Made by a program: the position numbers and the translations under genes
Assembly: GCF_927797785.1 (NCBI RefSeq)
Contig: NZ_CAKMLL010000058.1
Location: forward strand, 1-47,191
Length of the DNA: 47,191 nt
Reading direction: 5' to 3'
Source: Candidatus Nitrotoga sp. BS
Lineage (GTDB): Bacteria; Pseudomonadota; Gammaproteobacteria; Burkholderiales; Gallionellaceae
Shown here: piece after piece, positions 1 through 9,466 of the stretch
Position numbering within the stretch: the first letter of the stretch is position 1
Layout: every line of letters starts with the position of its first letter
Notes under the pieces: generated by a model
Told to the model about the DNA's origin: nothing
The model's database searches: none
What the model saw: the letters and a program-made list of their open reading frames with translations, nothing else

Positions 1-28
1 ATCTCGCCCCATCATTCTGTTAGAAAAA

Positions 29-52
29 GTTGCACTTCGTTGTTGAATCCGC
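29..52 (-). mobile_element. Possible terminal inverted repeat of an IS30-like element at the window edge
   Basis: Read on the minus strand, this stretch contains GATTCAACAACGAAGTGCAAC, written here as GATTCAA followed after a short gap by AAGTGCAAC. That resembles the general pattern of IS30-family ends (GATTCAA...CAACGCAAC) as I remember it. The outer end would lie near position 52, so the element body would extend leftwards out of the window. No transposase is visible in the few bases present. The similarity is recalled, not searched, so this is a weak call. The rest of 1-289 holds no gene that I can support. Confidence 0.25.
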
Positions 53-289
53 GATTCATTAAGATTGACAGCCTCTTCCAGTATCAAATGGAGGGTTCAA
101 TTTGCTATGAATTTGGAAAAACGAAAAATGTACTGATGGTCTATAGTATTTGAGTTAAAATTAACGATTAAATAAATTTTGCTTGATCTGGTTTTCTTTC
201 GGAAATGGTTAGAGTGCACAGATTATCGTTAGCCATCACATTCCACTTCGTTTATTTTAGTTCGGCCTTGGCAATTTAAGCAGCACAGA

Positions 290-1888
290 ATGATTAAGCT
301 AGCAACCAGAAAACTTTTAACGAAAAGCTCGTCTTTCTGGGTTACGTTATCGTTTTCGGCACTCTTAAATGGCTGTGCTATAGGCCCTGATTTCAAAAAA
401 CCTGAAGCTCCTCTGGCTACCGGTTATACCCCTCAATCCCTGCATCAAGGAACTGCTGTGGCAGCGGGAGAGTTGCAAAAATATAATGCAACAGCGGTTA
501 TTCCTTTTGACTGGTGGACGATGTTTCATTCACCGCAAATCAATTCATTAATTGAACGGGCTTTCAAGACTAATCCGTCGATTCAATCTGCTCAAGCAGC
601 GTTGCGTCAGTTGCAGCAGAACGTTATTGCGCAAAAGGGATTTTTCTACCCCACCCTAGGTGCCAGTTATTCGCCATCTCGTAACAAACTTAGTGGTAAC
701 AATGGGGGAAACTCATTGGGCTTACAAGGGAATGGTCGGGACATCCAAACCGTTTCAAACCCTGCGGGACCAATATTTGTTGCACCAGTTTATTACAATT
801 ATCATATCGCGCAATTAACGGTTGGTTATGTGCCGGACGTGTTTGGTCTCAACCGGCGGCAGGTCGAGTCTCTTCAAGCCCAATTAAATGCACAGCATTT
901 TCAATTGGAAGCGACCTACATCACCCTTGCTTCGAATGTCGTGGCAGCTGCTTTGCAGGAAGCGTCGCTACGCAGTCAAATTGCGGTGATGCAAAAAATT
1001 ATAAGTTTTCACAATGAAAATCTTGAGGTTATGCGCAAACAGCTCAAGCTCGGATTTATTGCTGAGCTTGAAGTGGCGTCTCAAGAGTCAGTGAAGGCAC
1101 AGGCAGAACAAGCGCTTATTCCAATGAGGAAGCAGCTTGAACAAACCCGCGATTTGATTCGTGCCCTTGCGGGAAATTTACCTAATGAAGATGTACCAGA
1201 AAAGTTTGAGCTTGCGTCGCTCCGTTTACCGCAAGAGCTTCCATTAAGCCTTCCATCACAGCTCGTTGAACAGCGTCCCGATATTAGAGCCGCACAAGAA
1301 CAATTACACTCAGCCAGCGCGGAAGTTGGTGTGGCCATAGCTAGTCGGCTTCCGCAGTTTGCAATTACCGGTGCGATTGGTGGAATGGCATCAACTCCAA
1401 ATTGGATGTTCCAGACAGGTGGTCCCTTTTTTTCGTTGCTCGGAAGCATCTCTCAAACGCTGTTTGATGGCGGGACATTAAAAGCTAAGGAGCGCGCCGC
1501 AAGAGAGCATTTGGTTCAGGCCAGTGCAGATTATCGAAATGTGGTGATTACTGCTTTCCAAAATGTGGCGGATACGCTGCATGCTATTCAATCAGATGCG
1601 GATTTCCTGAAAGCTGCTGAGCGTTCTGAACAAGCCCTTAAAGTAAATTCTGAAATTACCCGCAAGCAATACAAGCTGGGCTATGTAAGTTATCAAACAG
1701 TGGTGCTAGCCGAACAAAGCCACCAGCAATCATTAATTAATTTGATTCAGGCTCAAACCAATCGCTTTGGCGATGCGGCAGCGTTATACCAAGCGCTTGG
1801 GGGAGGGTGGTGGAATCGCTCCGATGCACAAGTAGGCACTAATTTAACCACGTCGCTTGCTTCATCAAATGAAACACTCGCTCCATGA
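290..1888 (+). CDS. RND efflux outer-membrane channel lipoprotein, NodT/CzcC-like
   Basis: The outer-membrane channel of a tripartite efflux pump; it carries substrate from the periplasmic adaptor to the outside. The N-terminus has a basic start, a hydrophobic stretch and a lipobox LLNGC with the acylated Cys at residue 29, followed by the family-typical AIGPDF. Two outer-membrane-efflux repeats follow (roughly residues 70-290 and 310-500), with the usual QRPDIRAAQEQL motif opening the second. The length, 532 aa, is slightly above the usual 460-500; the extra is a Gly/Asn-rich insertion near residues 125-165 and a short C-terminal tail. The stop overlaps the next start as ATGA, which implies translational coupling. 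The gene order channel-adaptor-pump is that of czcCBA. The family is clear; the exported substrate is not readable from this gene. Confidence 0.92.
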   Translation: MIKLATRKLLTKSSSFWVTLSFSALLNGCAIGPDFKKPEAPLATGYTPQSLHQGTAVAAGELQKYNATAVIPFDWWTMFHSPQINSLIERAFKTNPSIQSAQAALRQLQQNVIAQKGFFYPTLGASYSPSRNKLSGNNGGNSLGLQGNGRDIQTVSNPAGPIFVAPVYYNYHIAQLTVGYVPDVFGLNRRQVESLQAQLNAQHFQLEATYITLASNVVAAALQEASLRSQIAVMQKIISFHNENLEVMRKQLKLGFIAELEVASQESVKAQAEQALIPMRKQLEQTRDLIRALAGNLPNEDVPEKFELASLRLPQELPLSLPSQLVEQRPDIRAAQEQLHSASAEVGVAIASRLPQFAITGAIGGMASTPNWMFQTGGPFFSLLGSISQTLFDGGTLKAKERAAREHLVQASADYRNVVITAFQNVADTLHAIQSDADFLKAAERSEQALKVNSEITRKQYKLGYVSYQTVVLAEQSHQQSLINLIQAQTNRFGDAAALYQALGGGWWNRSDAQVGTNLTTSLASSNETLAP

Positions 1889-3060
1889 TCAAATTAAATA
1901 AAAAATTTTTGCTACCTATTGTTGTCATAGTCTTGGCGGCTGTTGCAGGCTATTGGGGATGGAATAAATTTAGCTCTCCCAACCTGGCTTCTAGCCCAGA
2001 AAAACCTTCCATCCCTACGACCTCTGACCAGCTGCGGTTTGCTGCGAACGCGCCACAGTTGTCATTTTTGAAAATAAAAACAGTTGAAGCATTCCCCGAG
2101 CCTTTGGTAGAGCCGCTGAACGGGCGTATTTCTTACAATGACAATAATACAGCCCGTGTTTTTTCCCCGCTTGCCGGCCGAGTCGTCAAAATACCTGTCG
2201 AAGTAGGGATGCAAATAAAAAAAGGCGATCATCTATTAGTGCTGGATTCACCTGATTTCGCTATTGCAATAGCTGATAATGCAAAGGCAAATGCAGACGT
2301 ATTACGTAAACAAGAAGTTTACGAGCGTACTAAACAGTTATATCAAATTAAGGGAATTGCTCGCAAAGAGGTTGAGGCAGCCGCAGCCGACTGGCAACAA
2401 GCGCAAGCAGAATTCCTTCGCGCCAAGGCACGGTTGAAAAACCTGAATGCCGATGTGCCTACGTTGGCGGGCCAATTCATATTACGTTCGCCTATAACTG
2501 GCACTGTCAGTGAGCGGCAGGTCAATGCCGGCAGTGAGGTAAGACCGGATGCAGTCAATCCACTGTTTGTAATCACCGATCCACTTCATCTTTGGGTGCA
2601 GATTGATCTGCCCGAAAGACAGCTCGACAAAATAAACTTTGGTGATTTGGTTTCTGTTGAAGTAGATGCTTATCCTGGCGAAATTTTTCAGGGTAAAGTG
2701 ACTGTCATCGGTGGCGCATTGGATCCGTTAACGCGACGTATACAAGTGCGCTGCGAGCTGGACAATCCACACCTTAAACTAAAACCGGAAATGTTTGCAC
2801 GCGTCACTCCAATTGCAAGTGATAAATCTAAATTACCCCGTGTACCAAATGCATCAATAGTCACTCAAGGCTTGTTCAGCTACCTATTTGTCGAGCAGTC
2901 TCCCGGCGTATTGCAACGTCGTCGGGTTACGCTAAGCCTGCAGGGAAGTGAATATGCCTATGTCAAAGAGGGCTTGCAAGCAGGCGAGCGCGTAGTCACA
3001 AGCGGAGCCTTGTTGCTGAATTCTGAACTCGGATCAACGAGTGATGCTGCTCATAACTAA
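1885..3060 (+). CDS. RND efflux periplasmic adaptor (membrane fusion protein, CzcB/HlyD-like)
   Basis: The periplasmic adaptor linking the inner-membrane pump to the outer-membrane channel. Residues about 7-27 form one N-terminal membrane anchor (LPIVVIVLAAVAGYWGW). After it comes a split lipoyl domain: the first half near residues 90-120 (ARVFSPLAGRVVKIPVEVG) and the second near 195-215 (FILRSPITGTVSERQVNAG), separated by a short helical hairpin. Beta-barrel and membrane-proximal domains follow. The length of 391 aa is typical. No His-rich metal-binding extension like that of some CzcB proteins is visible. It overlaps the upstream channel gene by 4 nt and ends 17 nt before the pump gene, so the three form one operon. 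The assignment to the family is firm; the metal specificity is unknown. Confidence 0.92.
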   Translation: MIKLNKKFLLPIVVIVLAAVAGYWGWNKFSSPNLASSPEKPSIPTTSDQLRFAANAPQLSFLKIKTVEAFPEPLVEPLNGRISYNDNNTARVFSPLAGRVVKIPVEVGMQIKKGDHLLVLDSPDFAIAIADNAKANADVLRKQEVYERTKQLYQIKGIARKEVEAAAADWQQAQAEFLRAKARLKNLNADVPTLAGQFILRSPITGTVSERQVNAGSEVRPDAVNPLFVITDPLHLWVQIDLPERQLDKINFGDLVSVEVDAYPGEIFQGKVTVIGGALDPLTRRIQVRCELDNPHLKLKPEMFARVTPIASDKSKLPRVPNASIVTQGLFSYLFVEQSPGVLQRRRVTLSLQGSEYAYVKEGLQAGERVVTSGALLLNSELGSTSDAAHN

Positions 3061-3077
3061 ATACCGGTTCTAGTTAA

Positions 3078-6000
3078 ATGTTAGATAAGTTAATTACCTT
3101 CGCATTGCAGCAGCGTGTGTTTGTGCTCGCTGGTACATTGGTATTGATTATTGCCGGGTGGCAGGCCATTGAAAATCTACCGATAGAGGCATTCCCTGAT
3201 GTGCAGGATGTCCAGGTGCAGATTGTTACCCAAGCTTTGGGTCAAGCTCCGGAAGAGGTCGAGCGCAGCATAACCTTACCAATTGAGCGTGAAATGAGCG
3301 GCGTTCCCCGCATGACACAATTGCGTTCTGTATCTATTACCGGTTTGTCTGTAGTCACTCTTACCTTTTCAGATCGTACTGACGATTATTTTGCACGTCA
3401 TCAAGTGCTGGAAAAGTTACAGAACATCAGCTTGCCTCCAGGCATACAACCTAGTCTGGCACCACTCACGAATGCAGTCGGAGAAGTTTATCGTTATGTG
3501 CTGGAAGTACCGAATGATATGCACCCGAGGGAGGTGCGCGCATTGCAGGACTGGGTACTGAGACCCGCCCTACGCCAAGTTCGAGGTGTCGCAGATGTAG
3601 TCAGTTTCGGCGGCACGGTGAAGGAGTATCAAGTTCGTATCAATCCTTTCATGTTGCGTAAATTCAATGTAACCATTGACCAAGTAGCTCAAGCGCTCAA
3701 CATCAATAGCAACAATGGTGGGGGTGGTGTACTAGTGCGAGGTGATGAGGCATTAGTATTACGCAGTATTGGATTATTTAAAACGTTAGGTGACATTGCG
3801 CGTGTAGTGATTATTGCCAAAGATGGCAAGACCGTTCTGGTTGGTGATGTCGGCGAGGTGGTTATCGGTGATCGGACACGCTCAGGCATGGTGGCCTTTA
3901 ATGATTACGATAATGTGGTGCAAGGTATTGTACAGATGACCAAAGGGCAAAACGCTACCAGGGTTGTGGAGGCGTTAAAACTCCGTATTGAAGAAGTGTC
4001 ATCCAAATTGCCGCAAGGTGTGAAAATTGTCCCCTACTATGATAGAACTGACTTGGTACGCCACGCAGTTCACACTGTGAGCGAGAACTTGATTGTTGGC
4101 GCGCTATTAGTTATAGCCATCCTTATTTTATTTCTGCGCAACTGGTATGCGGCGCTCTCCGTCGCGGTGATTATTCCGCTGGCAATGCTGTTTGCATTTA
4201 TCCTGCTTGATCAGGGTGGCGTGTCAGCCAATCTGATCTCACTCGGTGCTGTGGACTTCGGAATCATCATCGATAGTGCAGTAGTTTTGATCGAAGCGTT
4301 GATGGTCAAGCTCGCTTTAGCAAAGGCGGATGGATTGCCGCAGCATCAAACTTACGGCTGGCGCTTACATCTCATAAAGCAAACAAGTATTGAGATGGGG
4401 TCTCCCATATTATTCTCCAAGGCTATAATTATATTGGCTTTTTTGCCTATTTTTACTTTTCAGCGGGTGGAAGGAAAGATTTTTACACCCGTCGCGCTTA
4501 CCCTAACTTTCGCATTGATAGGTGCAATTTTGTTGACACTGACATTATTGCCAACCTTATTGAGCTATGCAGTGAAAAGTAAAGATCTTGCCGAAAAACA
4601 CAGTGACTGGATGCACAAATTGCAAGAGCACTATCGCAACTTGCTGCTGTGGGCAGGCAATCGGCGCAAAAGCATCGTAGCAGCTTCTATCGGTGCGCTT
4701 GCTATCACACTCATGGTCGTACCCTTTCTGGGTAGCGAATTTCTACCCAAGCTGGATGAAGGCAACATCTGGCTAACTATCAGCTTGCCACCCGCGACCG
4801 CATTAGATAAAACCAAGGATGTCGAACGACAGGTGCGGGCTATCATGAATTCCTATCCAGAGGTGAACAATGTCGCCACTCAAGTTGGACGCCCCGATGA
4901 TGGTACTGATCCGAAAGGGCCAAATAATCTGGAAATTATGGCTGATCTCAACCCGCATGACACATGGCATTTCGTAGACAAGGAAGCATTAATTGCGGAT
5001 ATGACCAAAAAAATTCGCTCTATACCTGGCGTACCTACAAATTTTTCGCAAGTTATTCAAGATAACGTGGAAGAAGCGCTGTCTGGTGTAAAGGGCGAAA
5101 TTTCGGTTAAGATTTTTGGTCCTGATCTGGAAATTCTTGAAGATAAATCTGAACAAGTCGCCCATATACTTAATGGTATTCGTGGGGCGGCTGACGTAGC
5201 CGCAATTAAGGTCGGCGGGCAAACTGAATTAAACATTACGCTCGATCGTAATCGAATGGTGCGTTATGGCATCAATGTCAATGATGTGAATAACATTATA
5301 AACATCGCTATGGCGGGCAGCGCAGTCAACGTTTTTTACGAAGAAAGCCGGCGTTTCGATGTGACACTGCGTCTGGATAAGAAATACCGGGACGCGGTAG
5401 ATGACCTTGCTGATTTGCCGATTACATTGCCTGCTGGCGGAACTTTGCCATTGGGTTCAATTGCAGAAATTGCAGTGCGTCAGGGAGCTGCTCGTGTCGG
5501 GCGTGAAGCAGGTGGAAGATTAGTAGCAGTAAAAGCTAATTTACTCGGCCGCGACCAGGGCAGCTTTGTGGCCGAAGCAATGGAAAAAGTGAATGCACAG
5601 GTGAAGCTTCCACCTGGCTACAGCATGACTTGGGGCGGGCAATTTGAAAATCAGCAACGCGCCATCAAACGTCTCAAAATTATTGTACCGTTGTCAGTAC
5701 TGATGATTTTTATACTGCTATTCTGGGCGTTTCGTTCCATGCGTAAAGCGCTACTGGTAATTTTGATGGTGCCCTTCACACTGATCGGCGGCATTGCCGG
5801 ACTTGGTTTCGCCGGGTTGCACCTGTCCGTTTCGGCTGCCGTCGGATTCATTGCCGTAGCAGGCATCTCGGTGCAGAACGGCGTGATCATGGTAGAGCAA
5901 TTTATGGAAGGCTTACGAAATGGCAAAGAGATATCTGAGAGCGTTCTGGAAGGTGCGGTTGCACGCCTACGCCCGATCCTGATGACCGCGCTGATGGCCG

Positions 6001-6182
6001 GTATCGGTCTATTACCCGCAGCTCTTTCCCACGGGATAGGCTCGGAAACACAACGCCCTTTCGCCGTGGTCATCGTTGGCGGGATTGTTTCCGCTACCCT
6101 GTTCACCTTGCTATTACTGCCGTTGCTGTTCACTGTATTTGCTGAAGAAACTAACTCTCCCCAACAAATCCCTGCTTCGTAG
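3078..6182 (+). CDS. Heavy-metal-type RND efflux pump, CzcA/CusA family
   Basis: The proton-driven inner-membrane pump of the tripartite system. Its 1034 aa match the family length. The start is the classic CzcA/CusA type (MLDKLITFALQQR, then NLPIEAFPDVQDVQVQI). Twelve membrane segments are expected, with two large periplasmic loops. In the fourth membrane segment the motif DFGIIIDSAVVLIE places D393, D399 and E406 where heavy-metal-efflux members carry their proton-relay acids, which separates it from drug-type RND pumps. The usual Asn after the Glu is Ala here. It is the third gene of the operon, 17 nt after the adaptor gene. It converges with the minus-strand ect cluster downstream. The ion (Zn/Co/Cd/Ni versus Cu/Ag) cannot be decided by eye. 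Confidence 0.93.
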   Translation: MLDKLITFALQQRVFVLAGTLVLIIAGWQAIENLPIEAFPDVQDVQVQIVTQALGQAPEEVERSITLPIEREMSGVPRMTQLRSVSITGLSVVTLTFSDRTDDYFARHQVLEKLQNISLPPGIQPSLAPLTNAVGEVYRYVLEVPNDMHPREVRALQDWVLRPALRQVRGVADVVSFGGTVKEYQVRINPFMLRKFNVTIDQVAQALNINSNNGGGGVLVRGDEALVLRSIGLFKTLGDIARVVIIAKDGKTVLVGDVGEVVIGDRTRSGMVAFNDYDNVVQGIVQMTKGQNATRVVEALKLRIEEVSSKLPQGVKIVPYYDRTDLVRHAVHTVSENLIVGALLVIAILILFLRNWYAALSVAVIIPLAMLFAFILLDQGGVSANLISLGAVDFGIIIDSAVVLIEALMVKLALAKADGLPQHQTYGWRLHLIKQTSIEMGSPILFSKAIIILAFLPIFTFQRVEGKIFTPVALTLTFALIGAILLTLTLLPTLLSYAVKSKDLAEKHSDWMHKLQEHYRNLLLWAGNRRKSIVAASIGALAITLMVVPFLGSEFLPKLDEGNIWLTISLPPATALDKTKDVERQVRAIMNSYPEVNNVATQVGRPDDGTDPKGPNNLEIMADLNPHDTWHFVDKEALIADMTKKIRSIPGVPTNFSQVIQDNVEEALSGVKGEISVKIFGPDLEILEDKSEQVAHILNGIRGAADVAAIKVGGQTELNITLDRNRMVRYGINVNDVNNIINIAMAGSAVNVFYEESRRFDVTLRLDKKYRDAVDDLADLPITLPAGGTLPLGSIAEIAVRQGAARVGREAGGRLVAVKANLLGRDQGSFVAEAMEKVNAQVKLPPGYSMTWGGQFENQQRAIKRLKIIVPLSVLMIFILLFWAFRSMRKALLVILMVPFTLIGGIAGLGFAGLHLSVSAAVGFIAVAGISVQNGVIMVEQFMEGLRNGKEISESVLEGAVARLRPILMTALMAGIGLLPAALSHGIGSETQRPFAVVIVGGIVSATLFTLLLLPLLFTVFAEETNSPQQIPAS

Positions 6183-6269
6183 CTCATGGGCAGAATTCAG
6201 TACGAATGACAAGCAACACTTAATCAAAAAAGTACATACGCACGATGTTCAGGCATGTCAAAAGCAAAG

Positions 6270-6305
6270 CCGGATATCTGATTTAATAAATACCCGGACT
6301 TTGTT
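6270..6305 (+). terminator. Possible terminator of the RND efflux operon
   Basis: CCGGATAT at 6270-6277 pairs with ATACCCGG at 6290-6297, with one mismatch and a 12-nt loop, followed by a T-rich stretch (ACTTTGTTTC). It lies in the gap between the convergent efflux operon and the marC-like gene. The stem is short and imperfect and the T-run is broken, so this is weak. Confidence 0.3.
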
Positions 6306-6350
6306 TCAATTCGATTTTGCCATGTATCCCGACTTTCAGCAGTTGCATGG

Positions 6351-6962
6351 TCAGAATTTTTCCGCCCATGTCCGTATCCCCTTCATAATCATTTCCACGG
6401 CGATAGTTCCAACATACAGTGCCGTAATGCGCCCGGCGATCTCAATGTATTTTTTAATGATCGGTTCATGGCGTGGCCGTACGAAGTCGTGTATTGCCTT
6501 GAGGGCGAGCATGATACCCACAGAGATGACTGTAGCAACAACGATCGTGGCACTAGCATACAGTGCTTCATGCCTCTTGCCGATGACCATGCTGGCGCTG
6601 ATAGTGCCGGGGCCGATCAATACAGGCATCGCAATTGCAGCCGCAAGACCCGGTGAATCTCCTCTTAACGCAGTGATCGCCTTCGGTCCGTAAAAAACGA
6701 ACTGTAACCCGATGAGGAGAAAGATTACGCCGCCGAATATCTGGAACGAGGCGAATTGCGCCTGAACTATGTTGGAGAATATGACATCGCCGAGTATCGC
6801 GAAGCTGCAAAACACCGCCGAGGCGATGAGGCTGCCATGGATCAACACCTTAGCGAATTGCCTTTGATCCAGCTTCTCGACCAGATCAACAAGGTAAATG
6901 ATAACCAGAAATGGATTGAGCAAAGCCAGCATCAGCAATGAAGATTGTATAAGTTCGCTCAT
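6351..6962 (-). CDS. MarC family integral membrane protein
   Basis: A small polytopic inner-membrane protein of the MarC/UPF0056 family, 203 aa with about six hydrophobic segments. The family hallmark is AIAMPVLIGPGTISAS at residues about 109-124; a first segment with LLALLNPF is also typical. The biochemical function of the family is not established (the old link to multiple antibiotic resistance was withdrawn), so none is given here. It is the last gene of the minus-strand ectoine cluster, 39 nt downstream of the symporter gene, and probably co-transcribed. That position suggests a role in solute or stress handling, which is inference only. Confidence 0.85.
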   Translation of the reverse strand: MSELIQSSLLMLALLNPFLVIIYLVDLVEKLDQRQFAKVLIHGSLIASAVFCSFAILGDVIFSNIVQAQFASFQIFGGVIFLLIGLQFVFYGPKAITALRGDSPGLAAAIAMPVLIGPGTISASMVIGKRHEALYASATIVVATVISVGIMLALKAIHDFVRPRHEPIIKKYIEIAGRITALYVGTIAVEMIMKGIRTWAEKF

Positions 6963-7001
6963 GTTTTTACCGTTTAATGATAGCCTTGCTCGACCGTGGA
7001 G

Positions 7002-8417
7002 TCATCCAGCTGTCACTGCCCGTTTTGGCAGACTGCTGAACAGGGTGGGGGATAACACAAGCAATCCCGCCAGAATTCCCGGCATCCCCTCGTAAACAGC
7101 GTTATGCCATCCGATATAACGCCACAATATCGCAGTTGCCAGTCCGGTGAATATTGCAATGATACTTGCTCTGGTGCCCGGTTTGCCACCCAGTGCCAGC
7201 ACGATCAGCAACGGGGCAAATGCACTCGCAAGGCCGGACCATGCCATGATGACCAGGCTGAATACACTCTGATGGTTGAGCAATGCCCATAATAATGCGG
7301 CCAGGGTGATTGCGGCTGTCCCGGCTTTCAATATTTTTGTATTTTCAATCTTGTGGGGGAGCAGATCATGGGTTAGCGCGGAAGAGCAACTGAGTATCAG
7401 TGAATCCGCAGTTGAAATGGTAGCGGCAAAAATCCCTGCGAAAATCACGCCAACCAGGGCAGGCGGCAGTATTTGCATGGCCATCGTCGGCAGTGCCAGT
7501 TCCGCATCGAACGAACCAGGGTCAACCAAATAAATCCGGGACAACATGCCAACACTTGTAGCCATCAAATAGAACACAGTAAACCACAGGTAATACCAGA
7601 ACCGCGCCGTATTCATTTTCGCAGAATCATTCAGTGCCATGAATCGGACCATGATGTGTGGCTGCCCGACAACTGAAAATCCTGCGAATCCCCAACTGAC
7701 GGCAAATATCACCCCGCCGACAAAACCCGGCACCACCAGATCCTTGGGAAACCAGTCCATGAAACCCGGCACGCCGTTCATCTGCATAATGGCCGACCCC
7801 ACACCACCAAGATTGGATACCGCGGTAAACAGCAATAATCCCATCGCAAGCATCATGACTACCGACTGGGCTGCATCCGTCCAGATGGATGCGCGAATGC
7901 CGCCTGAAAAACAGTACGCCATCACCAGAACCGCGCCTATAACAGCTCCCGACCATGCCGGCCAATCGAGCAGCACATAAAGCGCTTTGCCGCCGGCGAC
8001 CAATTGCGCGCTGGCATAAGCCAGCATGAAGAGCAGCGATATACCGCCGATCACGCGCTGTAGCATGCGCCCCTCTCCGCCATTCCAGCGGCTCAGCACC
8101 CCCGCGAAACTTGCTTCTCCGGTTTGTTGTGTTGTCAATCTCAAACGGGAATGGATGAAAGTGGATGACAGAAAATCACCCGCGATCCATCCCAGCATCA
8201 GCCATATGGAGGCTAGTCCGGTCACATAGGTATAGCCGATCACGCCGATAAACATAAAGCCACTGTTGTTGGTGGCGACTGCCGACAAACCAACCAGTGA
8301 GGGAGCCACAGACTTGCTGGCCAGATAATAATCCTGCTTGGTGTTACGGCTGCTGAAAATCGATGCAATGCCGATCAGCAGGAACAAGCCCATAAACAAT
8401 ATGAAGGTCAATATCAT
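7002..8417 (-). CDS. Sodium/solute symporter (SSS family), probable compatible-solute transporter
   Basis: A 471-aa member of the sodium:solute symporter family (PutP-like), with about 13 membrane segments. The first segment region SAVATNNSGFMFIG and the later FAATISTADSLILSCSSAL fit the two halves of the sodium-binding site in this family. The N-terminal DYYLASKSV is also typical. The gene follows ectD by 50 nt on the same strand, so it is probably expressed with ectoine synthesis. Na-coupled uptake of ectoine/hydroxyectoine, or recapture of leaked solute, is the likely role. The family call is firm. The substrate is inferred from position only; proline or another zwitterion is possible. Confidence 0.88.
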   Translation of the reverse strand: MILTFILFMGLFLLIGIASIFSSRNTKQDYYLASKSVAPSLVGLSAVATNNSGFMFIGVIGYTYVTGLASIWLMLGWIAGDFLSSTFIHSRLRLTTQQTGEASFAGVLSRWNGGEGRMLQRVIGGISLLFMLAYASAQLVAGGKALYVLLDWPAWSGAVIGAVLVMAYCFSGGIRASIWTDAAQSVVMMLAMGLLLFTAVSNLGGVGSAIMQMNGVPGFMDWFPKDLVVPGFVGGVIFAVSWGFAGFSVVGQPHIMVRFMALNDSAKMNTARFWYYLWFTVFYLMATSVGMLSRIYLVDPGSFDAELALPTMAMQILPPALVGVIFAGIFAATISTADSLILSCSSALTHDLLPHKIENTKILKAGTAAITLAALLWALLNHQSVFSLVIMAWSGLASAFAPLLIVLALGGKPGTRASIIAIFTGLATAILWRYIGWHNAVYEGMPGILAGLLVLSPTLFSSLPKRAVTAG

Positions 8418-8467
8418 GTGCGCTTACTAATCTGCAGCTCGGAATACATTTGGATGCCTGCAGGAAA

Positions 8468-9415
8468 CTAGACGGCCTGCAATTCGCAGCGATAACTTTC
8501 CGAATCAGAGCGTTGCAGTTTTATTGTCTCCACATGCTCGCGGGTAGTGATGTATTCTGGCCGGGGTGATTGATCGCAAAACGGTTGCACTACCCGGTTG
8601 CTGATCGCGTTGTAGACAAAGAACGCATTGGAGCGCGGGTCTGGCGTGATGTTACTGTTGGAACCGTGCATGGTATTGCAATCAAAAATGATCACCGAGC
8701 CTGGTTTGGCCGCTGCACTTACTATCCCGTTGTGCTTGGCCAATTGCTCAAGCAGCCCATCCTCCGGTACGCCATATTCCTGTTTTTTCAGTGATGCCCT
8801 GAAGTGGTTGGCGGGCGTTTCGCCGGTACAGACTGCATAAGCTTTATGCGATCCGGGTATCAGCATCAACGAACCGTTATTATGAGTATTCTCGGTCAGT
8901 GTGATGGACATGCTCAGTGCGCGCATGGCAGGCATACCATCCTCTACATGCCATGTCTCGAAATCCGAGTGCCAAAAGAATTCCTTGCCGCGAAAACCGG
9001 GCTTGTAGTTCAGTCTGGACTGGTGGATATAAACTTCGTCATCCAGCAGACCCTGCGCGATTCCGGCAAGGCGAACGTCTGATGCCAGACGCTTGAAAAC
9101 CGGGCTGATACGGTGCACGCGAAATATCGAGCGGATGTCGCCGCTTCCAGGTTCAGAGATTACCTCGTCGTTTCCGGCCAAGCTTGCATCCTTGCGCAGG
9201 CGCTCCAGCTCATCCTTGAAACATTGAACCTCCTCGCCGCTGAAAACATCGTGAAGTACCAGATAGCCATCGCGTTCATATTGCGCTACCTGTTCGGGCG
9301 ACAAATACGGCAACAGCTGCTGTGGTGCTGAGGCATAAACCACCGGGTCCAGACGCGGCTCCAGGCACGGTGCACGTCCGGCGCGTGAAGGATATTTATC
9401 TACCGCTTCACTCAT
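8468..9415 (-). CDS. ectD: Ectoine hydroxylase EctD
   Basis: A non-haem Fe(II), 2-oxoglutarate-dependent dioxygenase that converts ectoine to 5-hydroxyectoine in the cytoplasm. Counting from the chosen start, the iron triad is H149, D151 (FFWHSDFETWH, the EctD signature) and H250 (CNTMHGSNSN), matching the spacing in characterised enzymes. The length is 315 aa. An earlier in-frame ATG at 9451 exists, but the ATG at 9415 (MSEAVDKY) has AGGAG nine bases upstream and gives the usual family length, so it was chosen. It lies 51 nt after ectC and 50 nt before the symporter gene. All key residues seem intact, so the product should be active. Confidence 0.95.
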   Translation of the reverse strand: MSEAVDKYPSRAGRAPCLEPRLDPVVYASAPQQLLPYLSPEQVAQYERDGYLVLHDVFSGEEVQCFKDELERLRKDASLAGNDEVISEPGSGDIRSIFRVHRISPVFKRLASDVRLAGIAQGLLDDEVYIHQSRLNYKPGFRGKEFFWHSDFETWHVEDGMPAMRALSMSITLTENTHNNGSLMLIPGSHKAYAVCTGETPANHFRASLKKQEYGVPEDGLLEQLAKHNGIVSAAAKPGSVIIFDCNTMHGSNSNITPDPRSNAFFVYNAISNRVVQPFCDQSPRPEYITTREHVETIKLQRSDSESYRCELQAV

Positions 9416-9466
9416 TTTTATATTCTCCTGTTTCAATTCGGTTCCTCTCATATATTACGGGACCGA

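Noticed and set aside
6076-6693. 205-codon plus-strand ORF overlapping the end of the RND pump gene and the marC-like gene
   Set aside because: It runs antisense to a well-supported MarC protein, has no recognisable domain and shares the end of the pump gene; it is a shadow.
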